From Prorocentrum cordatum (lineage: Eukaryota > Sar > Dinophyceae > Prorocentrales > Prorocentraceae): a stretch of DNA of 36,000 bases. Location: positions 673,561-709,560 of the forward strand of contig CAUYUJ010018493.1 of NCBI GenBank assembly GCA_963575745.1. Direction: 5' to 3'. The notes beneath the pieces were generated by a model. The model ran no database searches and had not been told where the DNA came from. It saw only the letters and a program-made list of their open reading frames with translations. This document shows positions 20,101 through 29,440 of the stretch, in pieces. The first letter of the stretch is position 1. The number at the start of each line of letters is the position of its first letter. The position numbers were made by a program, and so were the translations under genes.

Positions 20101-21528
20101 TCACACGGCTCAAACGATACGCTCCAGCGGATGGAGGGCATTGAATTTACAACGTCGTGATCAAATTTCATTTTTCAACGCAACTGGCACGCTCAAAGGC
20201 AACAATCAAGCGGGAATATGATAATTCATGTTCAAATTGTCGCTCGCGCTTCAGACTTGTTCGGGACTGATGGGCCCCCCTCTACATCCTCACGGAGGTC
20301 CCTGCGGGTATCGGCCTTCCGGGCCTCCAGAGGTCAGAAAAGGAGCACCATCGAAAAAGATCTTTGACCCTCGAACTTAGATCCTCGGTATCAGCTCCGT
20401 CCTCGATCAAGACGAGGGTAGTAACAGGATACGGTCAGCGCAGGTTACATGCGAGAGGTCCCACGGCATATGGCGTCCAAAGCCTCTGGAGCCCTCGCGG
20501 AGCAGCAGGAAAACCTGGAACATGTTGCAACGTACCACTAAGTTTCATTAGATGATCGTCCTGAGATCCGTTCTGAGGACCTTCTAGGAGACAATGCTGC
20601 ATCGAACGCCCGTCAACTTGCGTCGAACTTGAGTCGAGCTGGAATCGACCTTGAGTTAAGCCAGAGTCGAACGAGTCGAACTAGATCCGAACAAATCCGA
20701 CTTCTTGCTGCTCTGATCGATGGCGATCTCCTTCGGCCGCTCCTCCATGCTCCCGCGTCGTGCTCCATGCTCCCTCGTCGTGCCGTCCTTCCACCAAGAA
20801 TCACCCGCAAGGCCACGGGCTGCCCCCCCGCATGGACGGCGGCGAGGCCCGGCCAACTGGTGAAAAGGCGAGACTGCGGCAGGCTCGTGCCGTGACGACT
20901 TCGGCACGAGACAACGGCAGGACGAAGATAAATCTCGATGAGGGTAAGCCGGGAGTCTCTGAAAGCGGGCAAGTTTGAGGGATGTACTGGGCGAAGCTGC
21001 CGTTCCAGAGCACTCCAGAAGGCTCTGGTAGCGTTCTGGAGCGCGCAAGAGCGATTTCTCCTCATACTTGGCCTGCCTGGAAGCGATCGTGGCTTTCCGA
21101 CTGCGCAAATGCGTCGTATCGGCCCCATCCGGGCCACTGGCGGCGTTCAACCTTGAACGCCTGCGGTTTGGTCGCCGCCGCGTCGACACGACACGAACCT
21201 AGTTATCAGGGGCGCCATAGAGGGGGGGGTCGCAAATCATGGCCCGAGGCATGAGCACGGACCAGTGGGGTGGCTGGGAACGTATTGAAGTAAGAAGGGG
21301 GCCATCACATATGGGGAGGTATCATGGCCACGGCCATGCTATCCCCCCCCATTGGCCATCACCCCCCTCTTGGCCGCCCCCGAAAAATCGACCATTCCCC
21401 GGCACCGCGCCCAGGACTGCGCAGGCAGGAATTCACAGGAGACGAACAACGACTGCACAGACATGAACTGCCGGAGGTTTGTGTGGATCTCTTATCGGCG
21501 GCAAGCCTGGAGGGGAAGTGAGAAGGGG
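20101..21528. other. No gene recognised; GTCGAACTTGA-like short repeats
   Basis: 20615-20700 holds degenerate GTCGAACTTGAGTCGA-like units. 20990-21060 holds several TCTGGAGCG / CCAGAAGGCTCTGG half-palindromes resembling 3670-3690. Frames of 145-177 codons on the minus strand at 20613-21189 show no domain. Confidence 0.4.
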
Positions 21529-21666
21529 CGGGCCTTCTCAGAAGGCTCGGAAGTCCCCCGGTCTTCTGAAAAAGTTTTCGAAGCTTTCCCCGAGGACACG
21601 GCAAACTTCTCAGAAGGCTGGAGGCCTTCTATGAAGCCCCGCCGTCTTCTGTGAAGGCCTTCTCCT
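21529..21666. repeat. Palindrome cluster D
   Basis: GCCTTCTCAGAAGGC, GGTCTTCTGAAAAAG, TTCGAAGCTTTC, CTTCTCAGAAGG, GGCCTTCTATGAAG, TCTTCTGTGAAGGCC: six odd-length short palindromes or near-palindromes about 20 bp apart. Relative to cluster C the flanks CGGAAGTCCCCC and CCCGAGGACACGG are inverted or rearranged. Confidence 0.7.
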
Positions 21667-24020
21667 CCTCACTCTCCCCCCCGCTCGTGGCCGATGTTAG
21701 GCGGGCGCCAGGCCCCCTCCCCACGCTCCTGGCGGCGCATCCTGTGCCGCCCCTGCAGGCGCGCTCCGCTCGCCTTTGACACGCTGCCTACTGTTCCACT
21801 GCCAGCGATCGTGCGAGCAACAACTGGACACAGCGGATTCCGAGGGCCCTGAACCCGAGAGGTTGCCATCTCTTGGGGGCGCACCTCTTGCTTCCGCCAG
21901 ACACCAGCACCAAGAAAGGATTTGTTTCACGAAATTTTGAATTGCGTTTTGGACCAGCGCGAGCCCGCCCTGGCCTGAGGAATCGCAGAATGGGCGAGGA
22001 GGGCGGGGAAAGGGAGTCGTCGCGCAGCACGCAAGAGATAGAGAGCAGGAAACAGGCACGTGCAAGCGAGAAGTGAAACTAGCAGGCGCTCTCGGGAGAG
22101 GAGGCAGAAACGAGGGAAGGATGCGGCATCCTCCATGACTGAAGCTTCGCTCCCCCCACCGCCGCCCTCCACCACGCCTCCCCCCGCCCGCTCGACCCCC
22201 TCTCATTCCCCCCACCCATCCACTCGCCCGCCCTATTCGGGGATGGACAGACCCCCTTTAGTAAAACGTGGTTTAGTGAAAACGACTTCGGGCCCAAACC
22301 TGGCGGGCGCAAGCCTGGAAAATAGCGGCCACGGCGCCCTCTCGAAAACCGAAAACGGACAATTCACTAATCGACGTGTCACTGTTGGGGGTTCTGTCCA
22401 CTCGCCCGCCCTATGTCCGCCCGCGCCGCATCCCTGACCCTCGCCTGGCCCGAAACCCCAAACCCGACGATCTCGCATCGACCGCTCTCCGCGAAATGGG
22501 GGCGGTACCCGCCTTTCTCGCGTCCTGGGCACGAGACCGCGGCCCCCTCTTCACGCAGGCCCGCAGCCCGTGGCAATCTTCCGAAATCGTCGAGGGGTTC
22601 AGCTCGCACATGTCGGGGAGACGTAAGACCTGGTTACGGGGGACTCGGAAATCCCCGACGAGGTCGTCAAAAAAATGACGAGGCCGAGAATGCATTTTGA
22701 CAAGGCCTCCCGCTGCAGACATCCAACGAAACTCCTACTCGTCAAAATCCGAGTCGCGGTCGTCAAAAAACGATGGCGAACCCGAGTCCTGGCAAACCCG
22801 GGACTTACGCTCCCCCGAACATGGGGCCGCCGTTCCAATGGGCGTCTCGGTGCTGGTGTCGGCTTTTTGATGCTGCCAGGAACGAGACGCCGGCACCGGC
22901 ACCAAGACGCCACTGGCTTTCCCTGTGGGGGTTGAGCGACCCAACGAAGCCAAGAAAACTTGAGATGTCTCGCGTTGCTCACCGGATTTGCAAGCCATGG
23001 GGCTTCCATGATAGAGAAACTCACGCGCAGCTCATGGCGCCCCTGAGGCCCACGGAGCTTCCATGGCCCGCGGGGTTTCCAAGGCCCAGAAACCAGATGT
23101 GGCCCTGACGAGTCAGGGGGCCCATGGTGCCCGCGCGGCTCGCTGGGCCAGCGCAGCGCATTGGGCCTATGCGCGCTGCGGCACACGTTCGGCCCAGGAA
23201 ACCTTTGTGGGACTTGCGGGGTTCATGGAGCTGGCTGGGTTCGCGCGGCCCGCGGGCCTCGCGCGGCCCATGGAAATCCGAACGCTCACTTGGAGAATTG
23301 GAGACGGCTCGTTATGTTCCCACGCGCTCATAGCTGGCATTCGTCAGCGCGGGACACGCGAGCCCGAAGACACGGGCGACGGCATTCAACAGAGACTGCA
23401 TCTTTTTCTTTTTCCGGTGGCTTCTTGGTGTTGGTGTCGGGTTCCTGTGCGCCGACGACCCTGTATTTGCTGAGATGTGGCTGCAAGTTACACCTCGCGG
23501 CTCACGGGTAATGGTTTGGACCAGTGGGGGCAAAGCTGCGTAGGGCAGGGGGGGCGGGCAGATCCTGCCCCTAGGCCCCGCACTGTGCCGGGTCATACAT
23601 GCAGTTGTGAAGAGCGCAGCCTCTCTGCCGCTGTGCCGTTGTGTAGCGAATAGCGCGGCAAAAAAAGTCCGGCCTTAAGTAACATTCGGAGCATGCGCGG
23701 ATAGGCCGGCACGACGAAAATAGCCTGTCAACGTGTATACTCACCTCCTGTTCCACCTCCTTGCTTGCCTCCTGGCGACCCCCATGGCGGATCCGATAAG
23801 CAAACGGACTGAACGAAGGACTGGGCGCTGGTCGATGGCAACGAGGCCCCGGGCAGGAAGAGCCCGGGCAGGACGGAAAAAGCATTTGCACCAATATTGC
23901 TTTGCAAGGCGCATGGGGGTTGCATGGGCGGAGATGCCGACGCAGGAGGCGACGCGCACTCACCGCGCCAGCTGGCCACTAGGGGACGGGGCCGCTCTCC
24001 CAAACTGTGGCCCGACTGGA
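21667..24020. other. No gene recognised; GACGAGG/CGTCAAAAAATGACG palindromes
   Basis: 22640-22770 carries CGTCAAAAAAATGACG (a 5-bp stem with an A-rich loop), GAGGTCGTCAAAA and CGGTCGTCAAAAAACGA units set in a GGGGACTCGG-CCCCGACGAGG context that resembles the palindrome clusters, but with a different core. A CACCAGCACCAAGAA / TTCTTGGTG-TGGTGTC motif recurs at 21901, 22848, 22896 and 23421. 22980-23270 is rich in GGGCTTCCATGG and CGCGGCCC blocks. No domain is seen in any frame. Confidence 0.4.
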
Positions 24021-24024
24021 GTTC

Positions 24025-24960
24025 TTATCCGCCCTGCCCCAGGCAATGTGTAAAGAGAGCGCAGGCTCTGCGGAGCCGTCTGTCTACCTCCGGACGCGCG
24101 TGCATCTGCTGGAGGGTCACTCTCGCTTCATCGATGCACAAGCGGCAGGTCTTTTGATTTGACCACCTGCCTCGTGTAGTGGTGAGAGACAAAGAGCCGA
24201 ATTTCTGAGAGTGAGCGGTGGCCCCACCCCCGCGGCGGCTGTAGGGGCTCATATCCTCGCCGAGCCCCAGCCCCCGGCAGGCTCGAGCGAAGGTTTGCCT
24301 CGTGCAGCGGGCGGTCACGGGGTGAAGTCTGCCACCCTCCCGGACCGACAAAACCAAACTTCATCAGCATGGGGTCTCGCGAGAGAACTCGCTCACAGTT
24401 CCCCCGTCGCCGCCGTCCTCCTTTCGCGAGGCCCAGCTCGAACAATGCCTCATGCCCTCCAGGGGCCAGGGTGGCTGAGGCGACCTTGAGGCCGAAAGCT
24501 TCGCCGGCCCTCAGGATGCACTGGTAGGCAGTGTAGCAGAAGGAAGCGAAAGCTGCATTCCCCTCTCCTAGCGCCCAACCGGCCATGGCGCAAACCGCCT
24601 CGTCCCAGAGCGGCTGCGCGCGATTCGGAGGCTCGAGGGGCCGCCAAGTTCCCAGCGCCCCCCAACTCTCGCGCAAGCTGCTTTTCAAGTTTTTCACCTC
24701 GTGGGTCAGCCCGCTGAGAGCGTCGCCGGCCAGGGCCAAGGCATCGCCCCCCTGCCACAAATGCTCCAAGCACGCGCGCACTAAAATATCGAAGTCGCCT
24801 GTGCGAGGCGGCGCTGGATGGGGCAGTCGGTCCATCCAGGCAAAGAAGCGTATGACAGCGTCTTCATGGTCCCAGGTTTCAGTCGGTTGTTTCTCAGCGG
24901 TCCTAAGCGCGCCCTCGCCTCCCGACGCCGTGCTAGGCCAGCAGCGGCCCCCATCCCGGA
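24025..24960 (-). pseudogene. Tyrosine recombinase of the YR retroelement, frameshifted
   Basis: The first frame runs from about 24960 (DAVIRFFAWMDRLPHPAPPR, upstream of the ATG at 24835) through an SAM-like N-terminal domain (ACLEHLWQGGDALALAGDAL) to the catalytic core, where CILRAGEAFGL supplies the first catalytic Arg block. Near 24345 the frame changes. The second frame (24357-24025) has FARACRGLGLGEDMSPYSRRGGGATAH, matching the H-x-x-R-type box (usually PYSLRRGGAT), then TTTRGRWSNQKTCRLCIDEA, matching the GRW block and terminal RxYI box. The nucleophilic Tyr is replaced by Cys at 24136-24138. Family function: site-specific integration of circular cDNA. With a frameshift and no Tyr this copy cannot do that. 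Confidence 0.75.
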
Positions 24961-25193
24961 GGCCATCTCGATGATGCGTCTGCTCGATCGTCAGCGGACG
25001 CTAGTTACATGGGACCAAGCTCGAGGCGAGGATAAGGGCGTTGATGCGTCTACGGGACGCTTGCAACTGGAACGAACTGGAGCGCCCCTTAACTCTAGCG
25101 CTCATACAAACCCGGGAATCCAACGCATGGGCGACGCGCCTGCCGAGCCCGGCGCTTCGCCGAGCCGCCCCCTTGATAGAACTAAAACTGCCT

Positions 25194-26463
25194 CTATACT
25201 TCGAGTGCGTTTATATGGCCCCCCCTCAGGGGGTTGGGCAGAATGACTTTCCAATTCCACCGCCCGGGGCCCAAACCTCTCCTAGGCCAAATGCCTGGGT
25301 TCAAGATTGCTTGATCGGCCAGGCGAACGTCCGAGCATTTAAACATGGCCGAACGGTGGAGGAGAGCCGCGGTCTCCTCCTCCAGCGAGCGCCCGCCGCC
25401 TCCCGAGTCAAGGAAACGCCTCAATGCTCCATCGGCCTCCTCCTCCTCCGCGAGCGCGCCCCCGCGCTGGGCGAAGTCGGGCCCGGCCCCCAGCAGACCG
25501 TTCCCGTGCAACGCGGAGCCGAAAAGCCAGGCCATGCATGGGGCGTGGAAGCTGGCCCCGATCAGCGCGCACCGGGCATCTTCTAACTGGGCAGCCTGAC
25601 CCTGGCTCGCGCGCCCCAGGGCCCGCTTCGTGTAGCCCCTGGGGTAGCCCATCATGGCCTCCTTCTCGTTGGCTACCAGTGGGCGCAGCCTCGCCTCTGA
25701 TGCCCCTTGCCTGCGCTGCCAAACGCAGTTGGCCGGCTTCGACTGGCAGAGCGGGTGCCGCATGCAATCGGCCTGCCGCCGTGCCATCGTGTCCAGGTCG
25801 CAGTCCTCGCAACCAGCCAGCCTATGCGGAGGGCGCTTCATCCTCGCCGCCCTGGTGAAAACTTCGCGCGACCCAGCGGTTGATTCGTGGGGCCGAGCAC
25901 CAGGCTCGAGGGCGGGGGCGGATGCTGGCCAGGGGACCTCGACGACCGCCTCCAATTCTCTCTGGGTTGTGCTCGCCCTGGAGCGGCAACAGGCAGTGAC
26001 TGACCAACTCGTCCAATACAAAGGCGGCCGCTTCACTGGGCCCGCCAGCCCCGGGCGTAGCAGGAGCGGGCGCTGGCCCAGAATACCCGAAAACTGCTCC
26101 TCCGACTGCGCCCCCACGTTGGGCACTGACTCCACGATCCATAAGACATCGCAGCACGCGAACGCACGCCGCGCCGCTGCCACCACCTCGACGAACCTGA
26201 ACAGCAGGCTCGGGGCCCGGCTGGGGGCACCCATCACGACCGCGATCAACGACGGGTCGCAGAACTTCCTGGCCAACGGGTCGAACGTAGCCTGGCAGAT
26301 ACTTTCTGCGCCGCCGAGCTCCACGGCTTCGGGCCAGCGCGCCCGGATGACCCAGAGGGCCGCGTCGTCCACCTCGTTGCTGCATTACATGGCGGGCATG
26401 ATCCCCAGCAGGTGCAGGGCTCGCCTTGCGCCACCGATCCCATAGCGGAGGCTGGCCAAGCCA
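25194..26463 (-). pseudogene. Cytosine-5 DNA methyltransferase domain in retroelement polyprotein
   Basis: Motifs in order: motif I region YGIGGARRALHLLG (about 26450-26410; usually FDGIGG), an in-frame TAA at 26385-26387, NEVDDAALWVIRARWPEAVEL (motif II-III region), MGAPSRAPSLLF (motif IV region, about 26235-26200), VLWIVESVPNV (motif VI, usually ENV, about 26130), a KRPPLYWTSW block (motif VIII region), a Cys-rich insert (GCEDCDLD, CMRHPLCQ; about 25800-25730), MMGYPRGYTKRALG (motif IX, about 25650) and RCALIGASFHAPCMAWLFG (motif X, about 25580-25520). Family role: transfer of methyl from SAM to C5 of cytosine. The catalytic Cys of PCQ is Ser (codon 26220-26222) and the loop after it is shortened, so no catalysis is expected. 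Motif X is well preserved. Confidence 0.8.
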
Positions 26464-27110
26464 AGGCCGCCCGTCGCGCCTTGAGCGAGGGGCGCGCGGT
26501 CGTGGGCGACGTCCAGGCGCCCAGTGGGTGCGAGGCCACGGGATGCGCAAACGCCCCCGCCCTGCTCGGAGGCGTCGGACGCTGCGACGACAGGGTCGAT
26601 AGCCGACCTGAGAGACACAGCGAGAAGCGGCAGGTGAACAACGCACAGCCACAGCTCGGCCCCCACGAGCTCCGTGGCCGCGACCTTCCGACGCCGAAGC
26701 GCTGTCGCCAGCAGCGGCCAGAAGCGGGCCAAAAGGCTCGACGCCTCCCGGCGGAACTGGAACAGATGCGCCCAGTGGCCACACAGCACCTGCAACTCCT
26801 TGGCGCCCCAGGCGTCCTTCGTGAGGACGCGCAGCGTCACGCCGACGATGCGGCCGATCCGCCTGGCGTCCGGGCCAGCGACACCAGCCGCTCCATCGAT
26901 CCGTGCTCCCAGCCTTTGGGCGATCTGCAGTCTGCCGCCCGCCTTCTCCGCGGACGTCGGCGCCTCGCGAGCGGCGTAACGGGCGCGCGCCGCGTCGTAG
27001 TGCGCGGCGGACCCGCCCGCCCTGGCCGCCTCCAGATCCCCCCTCGAATAGCAAATCTCGGGCACGTCGAGGTCGCCCGCGTAGGTCTGCCACAGCGCGG
27101 ACATGCCGCC
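26464..27110 (-). pseudogene. RT remnant (YxDD box and thumb) and RNase H
   Basis: The frame is continuous with the methyltransferase. LWQTYAGDLDVPEI (27095-27054) matches the RT catalytic box, usually Y-x-DD or Y-x-DN in this element type. Here the first Asp is Gly and the second is Asp. APTSAEKAGGRLQIAQRLGARIDG is the following palm/primer-grip segment. LQVLCGHWAHLFQFRREASSLL is the thumb. IDPVVAASDASEQGGGVC (about 26615-26555) is the start of RNase H with its first acidic residues, and the remainder is short before the methyltransferase. RT fingers and motif A are absent: only about 150 bp separate the gag end from the YAGD box. Confidence 0.7.
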
Positions 27111-27229
27111 GCCGCCTGGCAGTGAAGGCGGAACCGCGCGGCCCTTCCGGAGCTCCCTCGGGGCGGGGAGGGCCCTCGATGGCCCCTGGACCCCCCCCGG
27201 AGCGAGAAACCGGCCGCGGATGGGGGGGG

Positions 27230-27893
27230 CGCCGCTGCCGCGAGCGCGGCCCCCCCAATTACCTCGAGGTGCCTGGCCACCGCCAAGCCCTCCTGGTGCG
27301 ACCCCTCCACGGCACGGAACCTCTGGGCCAATACGTCCCCGGCCTCGATCGCGCCCGGACAGCATCTGGTCGATCGCGAGCGCAAGCGTCTTCAGCTCGC
27401 GCGCGTTCCGCAGCCCGCGGCCCCCCGAGGCTGGCAGGGGCACCGCCGTGAGGCGCGTGCCCACGAGCGGCCGGAGGCCGTGGTGATCCTCGCCCCCGCC
27501 CAGGCGGCCCAAATGCGTCTGGATCTTCTTCGCGAGCGCAGTCAGGAGGACGCCCGGCTGCCGTCGCGCGGTCTCTGCCGCGGATTCCTGTGACGACCGC
27601 CGGGCCCGGCGAAAACTCTGCCCCGAGCTAGATGACCCGCGCGAACGGCTCCTCGATCGCCTCCGCCGGCGCCCGCGCGACCTGTCGCGGGCCTTCCTGC
27701 CTTGCCTGCCGGCCCGCTCAATGGCCCTCTCGAAAAAGCAATCGTGGACCGATGTGGGCCCCTTCAGCTCCCGGATATTCGCCTTCAGTTCCTCGGCGAA
27801 GCGCCCCCCCTTCTCGCGCTTCCTGCGCCCCTCGCGGTCAGGCCGTAAGATGAAGCCAGGACCGGGGCAAAATTTGACCGGGGTAAAAATCAT
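27230..27893 (-). pseudogene. Gag-like domain of the YR retroelement, frameshifted
   Basis: From the ATG at 27893: a basic Arg/Ser region (RSRGRRRRRSRSRSRGSSSS), then a conserved helical domain LLTALAKKIQTHLGRL ... LPASGGRGLRNARELKTLAL ... QMLSGR. At about 27345 the frame shifts, and the domain continues in the neighbouring frame as AGDVLAQRFRAVEG and GLAVARHLEVI (to about 27255). This helical block, ending in ARHLE(L/V)I, is a typical region before the RT in dinoflagellate YR retroelements as I know them. It is probably a nucleocapsid-like structural function (inference). The ATG at 27893 may not be the original start. Confidence 0.55.
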
Positions 27894-28148
27894 GCTCGGT
27901 TTTTCAAATCACCGGGGGCGCCGCCGAACGGGCCTGCCACGCCTTGGGCGCCATCGGCTTCGCGAAGGAAAAAATGCGCCCTGGCGCGGATGAAGCCACG
28001 GCGCGCATGTGGCCACGCGCGCACCCGAGGGAATGCAGCGCCAAGCGCCTTTGACTCCAGAAGACCCGAAGTCAACAAAACAAACTTGAGGCCCCAAGGG
28101 GACCCCAAGGAGGCGGACCGCCAAAACAATCACGAAACCAACGCAACG

Positions 28149-28168
28149 AAAAAAAAAAAAAAAAAAAA
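28149..28168 (+). repeat. A20 homopolymer
   Basis: Twenty consecutive A residues. The preceding 130 bp are unrelated to the retroelement frame just below 27893. It may be the poly(A) end of a retroposed sequence on the plus strand, but no source gene was recognised and slippage is an equal alternative. Confidence 0.8.
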
Positions 28169-28601
28169 TGTCAAACAGCGCGTTGCCCAGTGACCTCTTC
28201 GGCCACGCAACGCCGCGATAATGCCCAAGAAGGCATTGGAAAAAAAGTCCCGCGCGCGGCCAGGCGACTTCCCCGCGCCGCCCCGAGGTCCCCGAAGCGC
28301 GCCGAAATAACCGTAGAGAACACCCCGGAAAGTCTTTGGAAAGTCCCCGCGCCATGCAATATCCGCCACCGAACAATCTCGCGGACACGTCCACCATGGA
28401 TGCCCAACTCCGGTTTCCGAGACAATCGCGCGCAACCGCCTGGGGGCCTCGGCAACCTCGCGATTGGCCCAAGGGCCCGCGGGCCCCAGGGAATCGAGGA
28501 CCGAGTTCGCAACTCCGGGAGCATCGGGCGCGGCGCCAGCCAATCGCTCGTCTCTGGCTGAGAGTAGGACGCCTGGAGACTCGGTAAAACTTAAGGAACC
28601 G

Positions 28602-28813
28602 CTTTTCAGAGATTCACTGAACCAGAAACCGGGGCGCGCCAAACTCTCGGGTGTGAGCTTCTCTGAGAATCTCTGAAAATCTCTGAGCGAGCCACCCCGC
28701 GTGAAACATTCCCATAAACCCAAAACCTTGGAGCTGGCCGAAACTCTCTGAGAGTTTTTCGGTCCGCGAAATTTGGCGCGCCCGGATTTCTGGTTCCGAG
28801 ATTCTCTGAAATC
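28602..28813. mobile_element. Foldback/MITE-like element with about 48-bp inverted arms
   Basis: The left arm at about 28602-28650 and right arm at about 28764-28813 are reverse complements over about 48 bp, with shared blocks TTTCAGAGA, GAACCAGAAA and GGGCGCGCCAAA. The 113-bp loop carries GCTTCTCTGAGAATCTCTGA repeats and a CTCTCTGAGAG palindrome. A partial right-arm-like block (AGAATCTCTGGTTCCGA) recurs at about 29502-29518. It lies between the gag start at 27893 and the putative upstream protein segment at 29.4-30.7 kb. No clear target-site duplication was seen. Confidence 0.65.
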
Positions 28814-28819
28814 GCGCTG

Positions 28820-29440
28820 CGGCGGCGCCCGGCAGGTCCTCGCGCGCCCAGGGTGGGGGCCGTGGACATCGCGGGCCGCGATGGTCCCGACCGCGAGGTC
28901 CTTCCTCCTGCCCCCTCGACGAGTCCACGCTCATTGACACGCTCTCTGCGCTGAGCGTGGACCGCGCCATCCGCTGGTACTTCGGCGCGACGACAGCCAA
29001 CTGGCCGCCCACGGACAATGCGATTTTTCTCCGAGCTGCGCGTGCCACCGAAAGCGTACAATAGCCCCGGGCTCGGGGAGAAATACTTTCGAAGCATTTT
29101 CAGGCCGCCAGCGTCGTGGCTGCCGACCCGCCGCGCGCCGACCGAGAGACTAGCTGGGTCCACTACGTCCACGGCGGCGGGCGGGCGCCCAAGAGAGCTG
29201 TCGCCACGGTGCGCTCGGCGGGGCGCCTGCCCAACTGCAACCGCAAATGCGGCCTCCATGGCGCCACAGGCGTAATATGTGTGACGCATTCTCGGGCCCC
29301 CCATCAACGTATCGACCAGCGCCCAAGTCCCTGAAACGCAAACCTACTGTGCCCCCCGTGCAAGCCGCGCACTCTCTCACAATGCTCGTGCACACCAGAT
29401 TTTCTGCCCGCCCTCAACAGTTTAATTGAGCGCCCATGTG
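28820..29440. other. No gene recognised
   Basis: Minus-strand frames of 144-233 codons cross this stretch. MGGPRMRHTYYACGAMEAAF (about 29305-29248) is less biased than the rest but matches no family I know. Part of the sequence separating the two retroelement segments. Confidence 0.35.

Larger units (their letters stand above)
24025..27893 (-). mobile_element. YR retroelement carrying a DNA methyltransferase (DIRS-like)
   Basis: Order on the minus strand: gag-like domain (27893-27230), RT remnant with thumb (about 27110-26640), RNase H start (about 26610-26560), cytosine-5 methyltransferase (26460-25480) and tyrosine recombinase (24950-24025). Gag start, RT, RNase H and methyltransferase share a single reading frame from 27893 to 25194, broken by one TAA at 26385-26387. 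RT plus tyrosine recombinase without an integrase defines the DIRS-like class. Methyltransferase genes within retroelements have been reported in dinoflagellates, as I recall. The RT fingers and motif A are missing, and the RT, methyltransferase and recombinase have substituted catalytic residues, so this is a dead copy. Boundaries and terminal repeats were not found. Confidence 0.75.

Noticed and set aside
25822-27451. Long plus- and minus-strand frames overlapping the methyltransferase element
   Set aside because: They are GC-rich shadows; only the frame with RT, RNase H and methyltransferase motifs (and the recombinase frame downstream) has family signatures.
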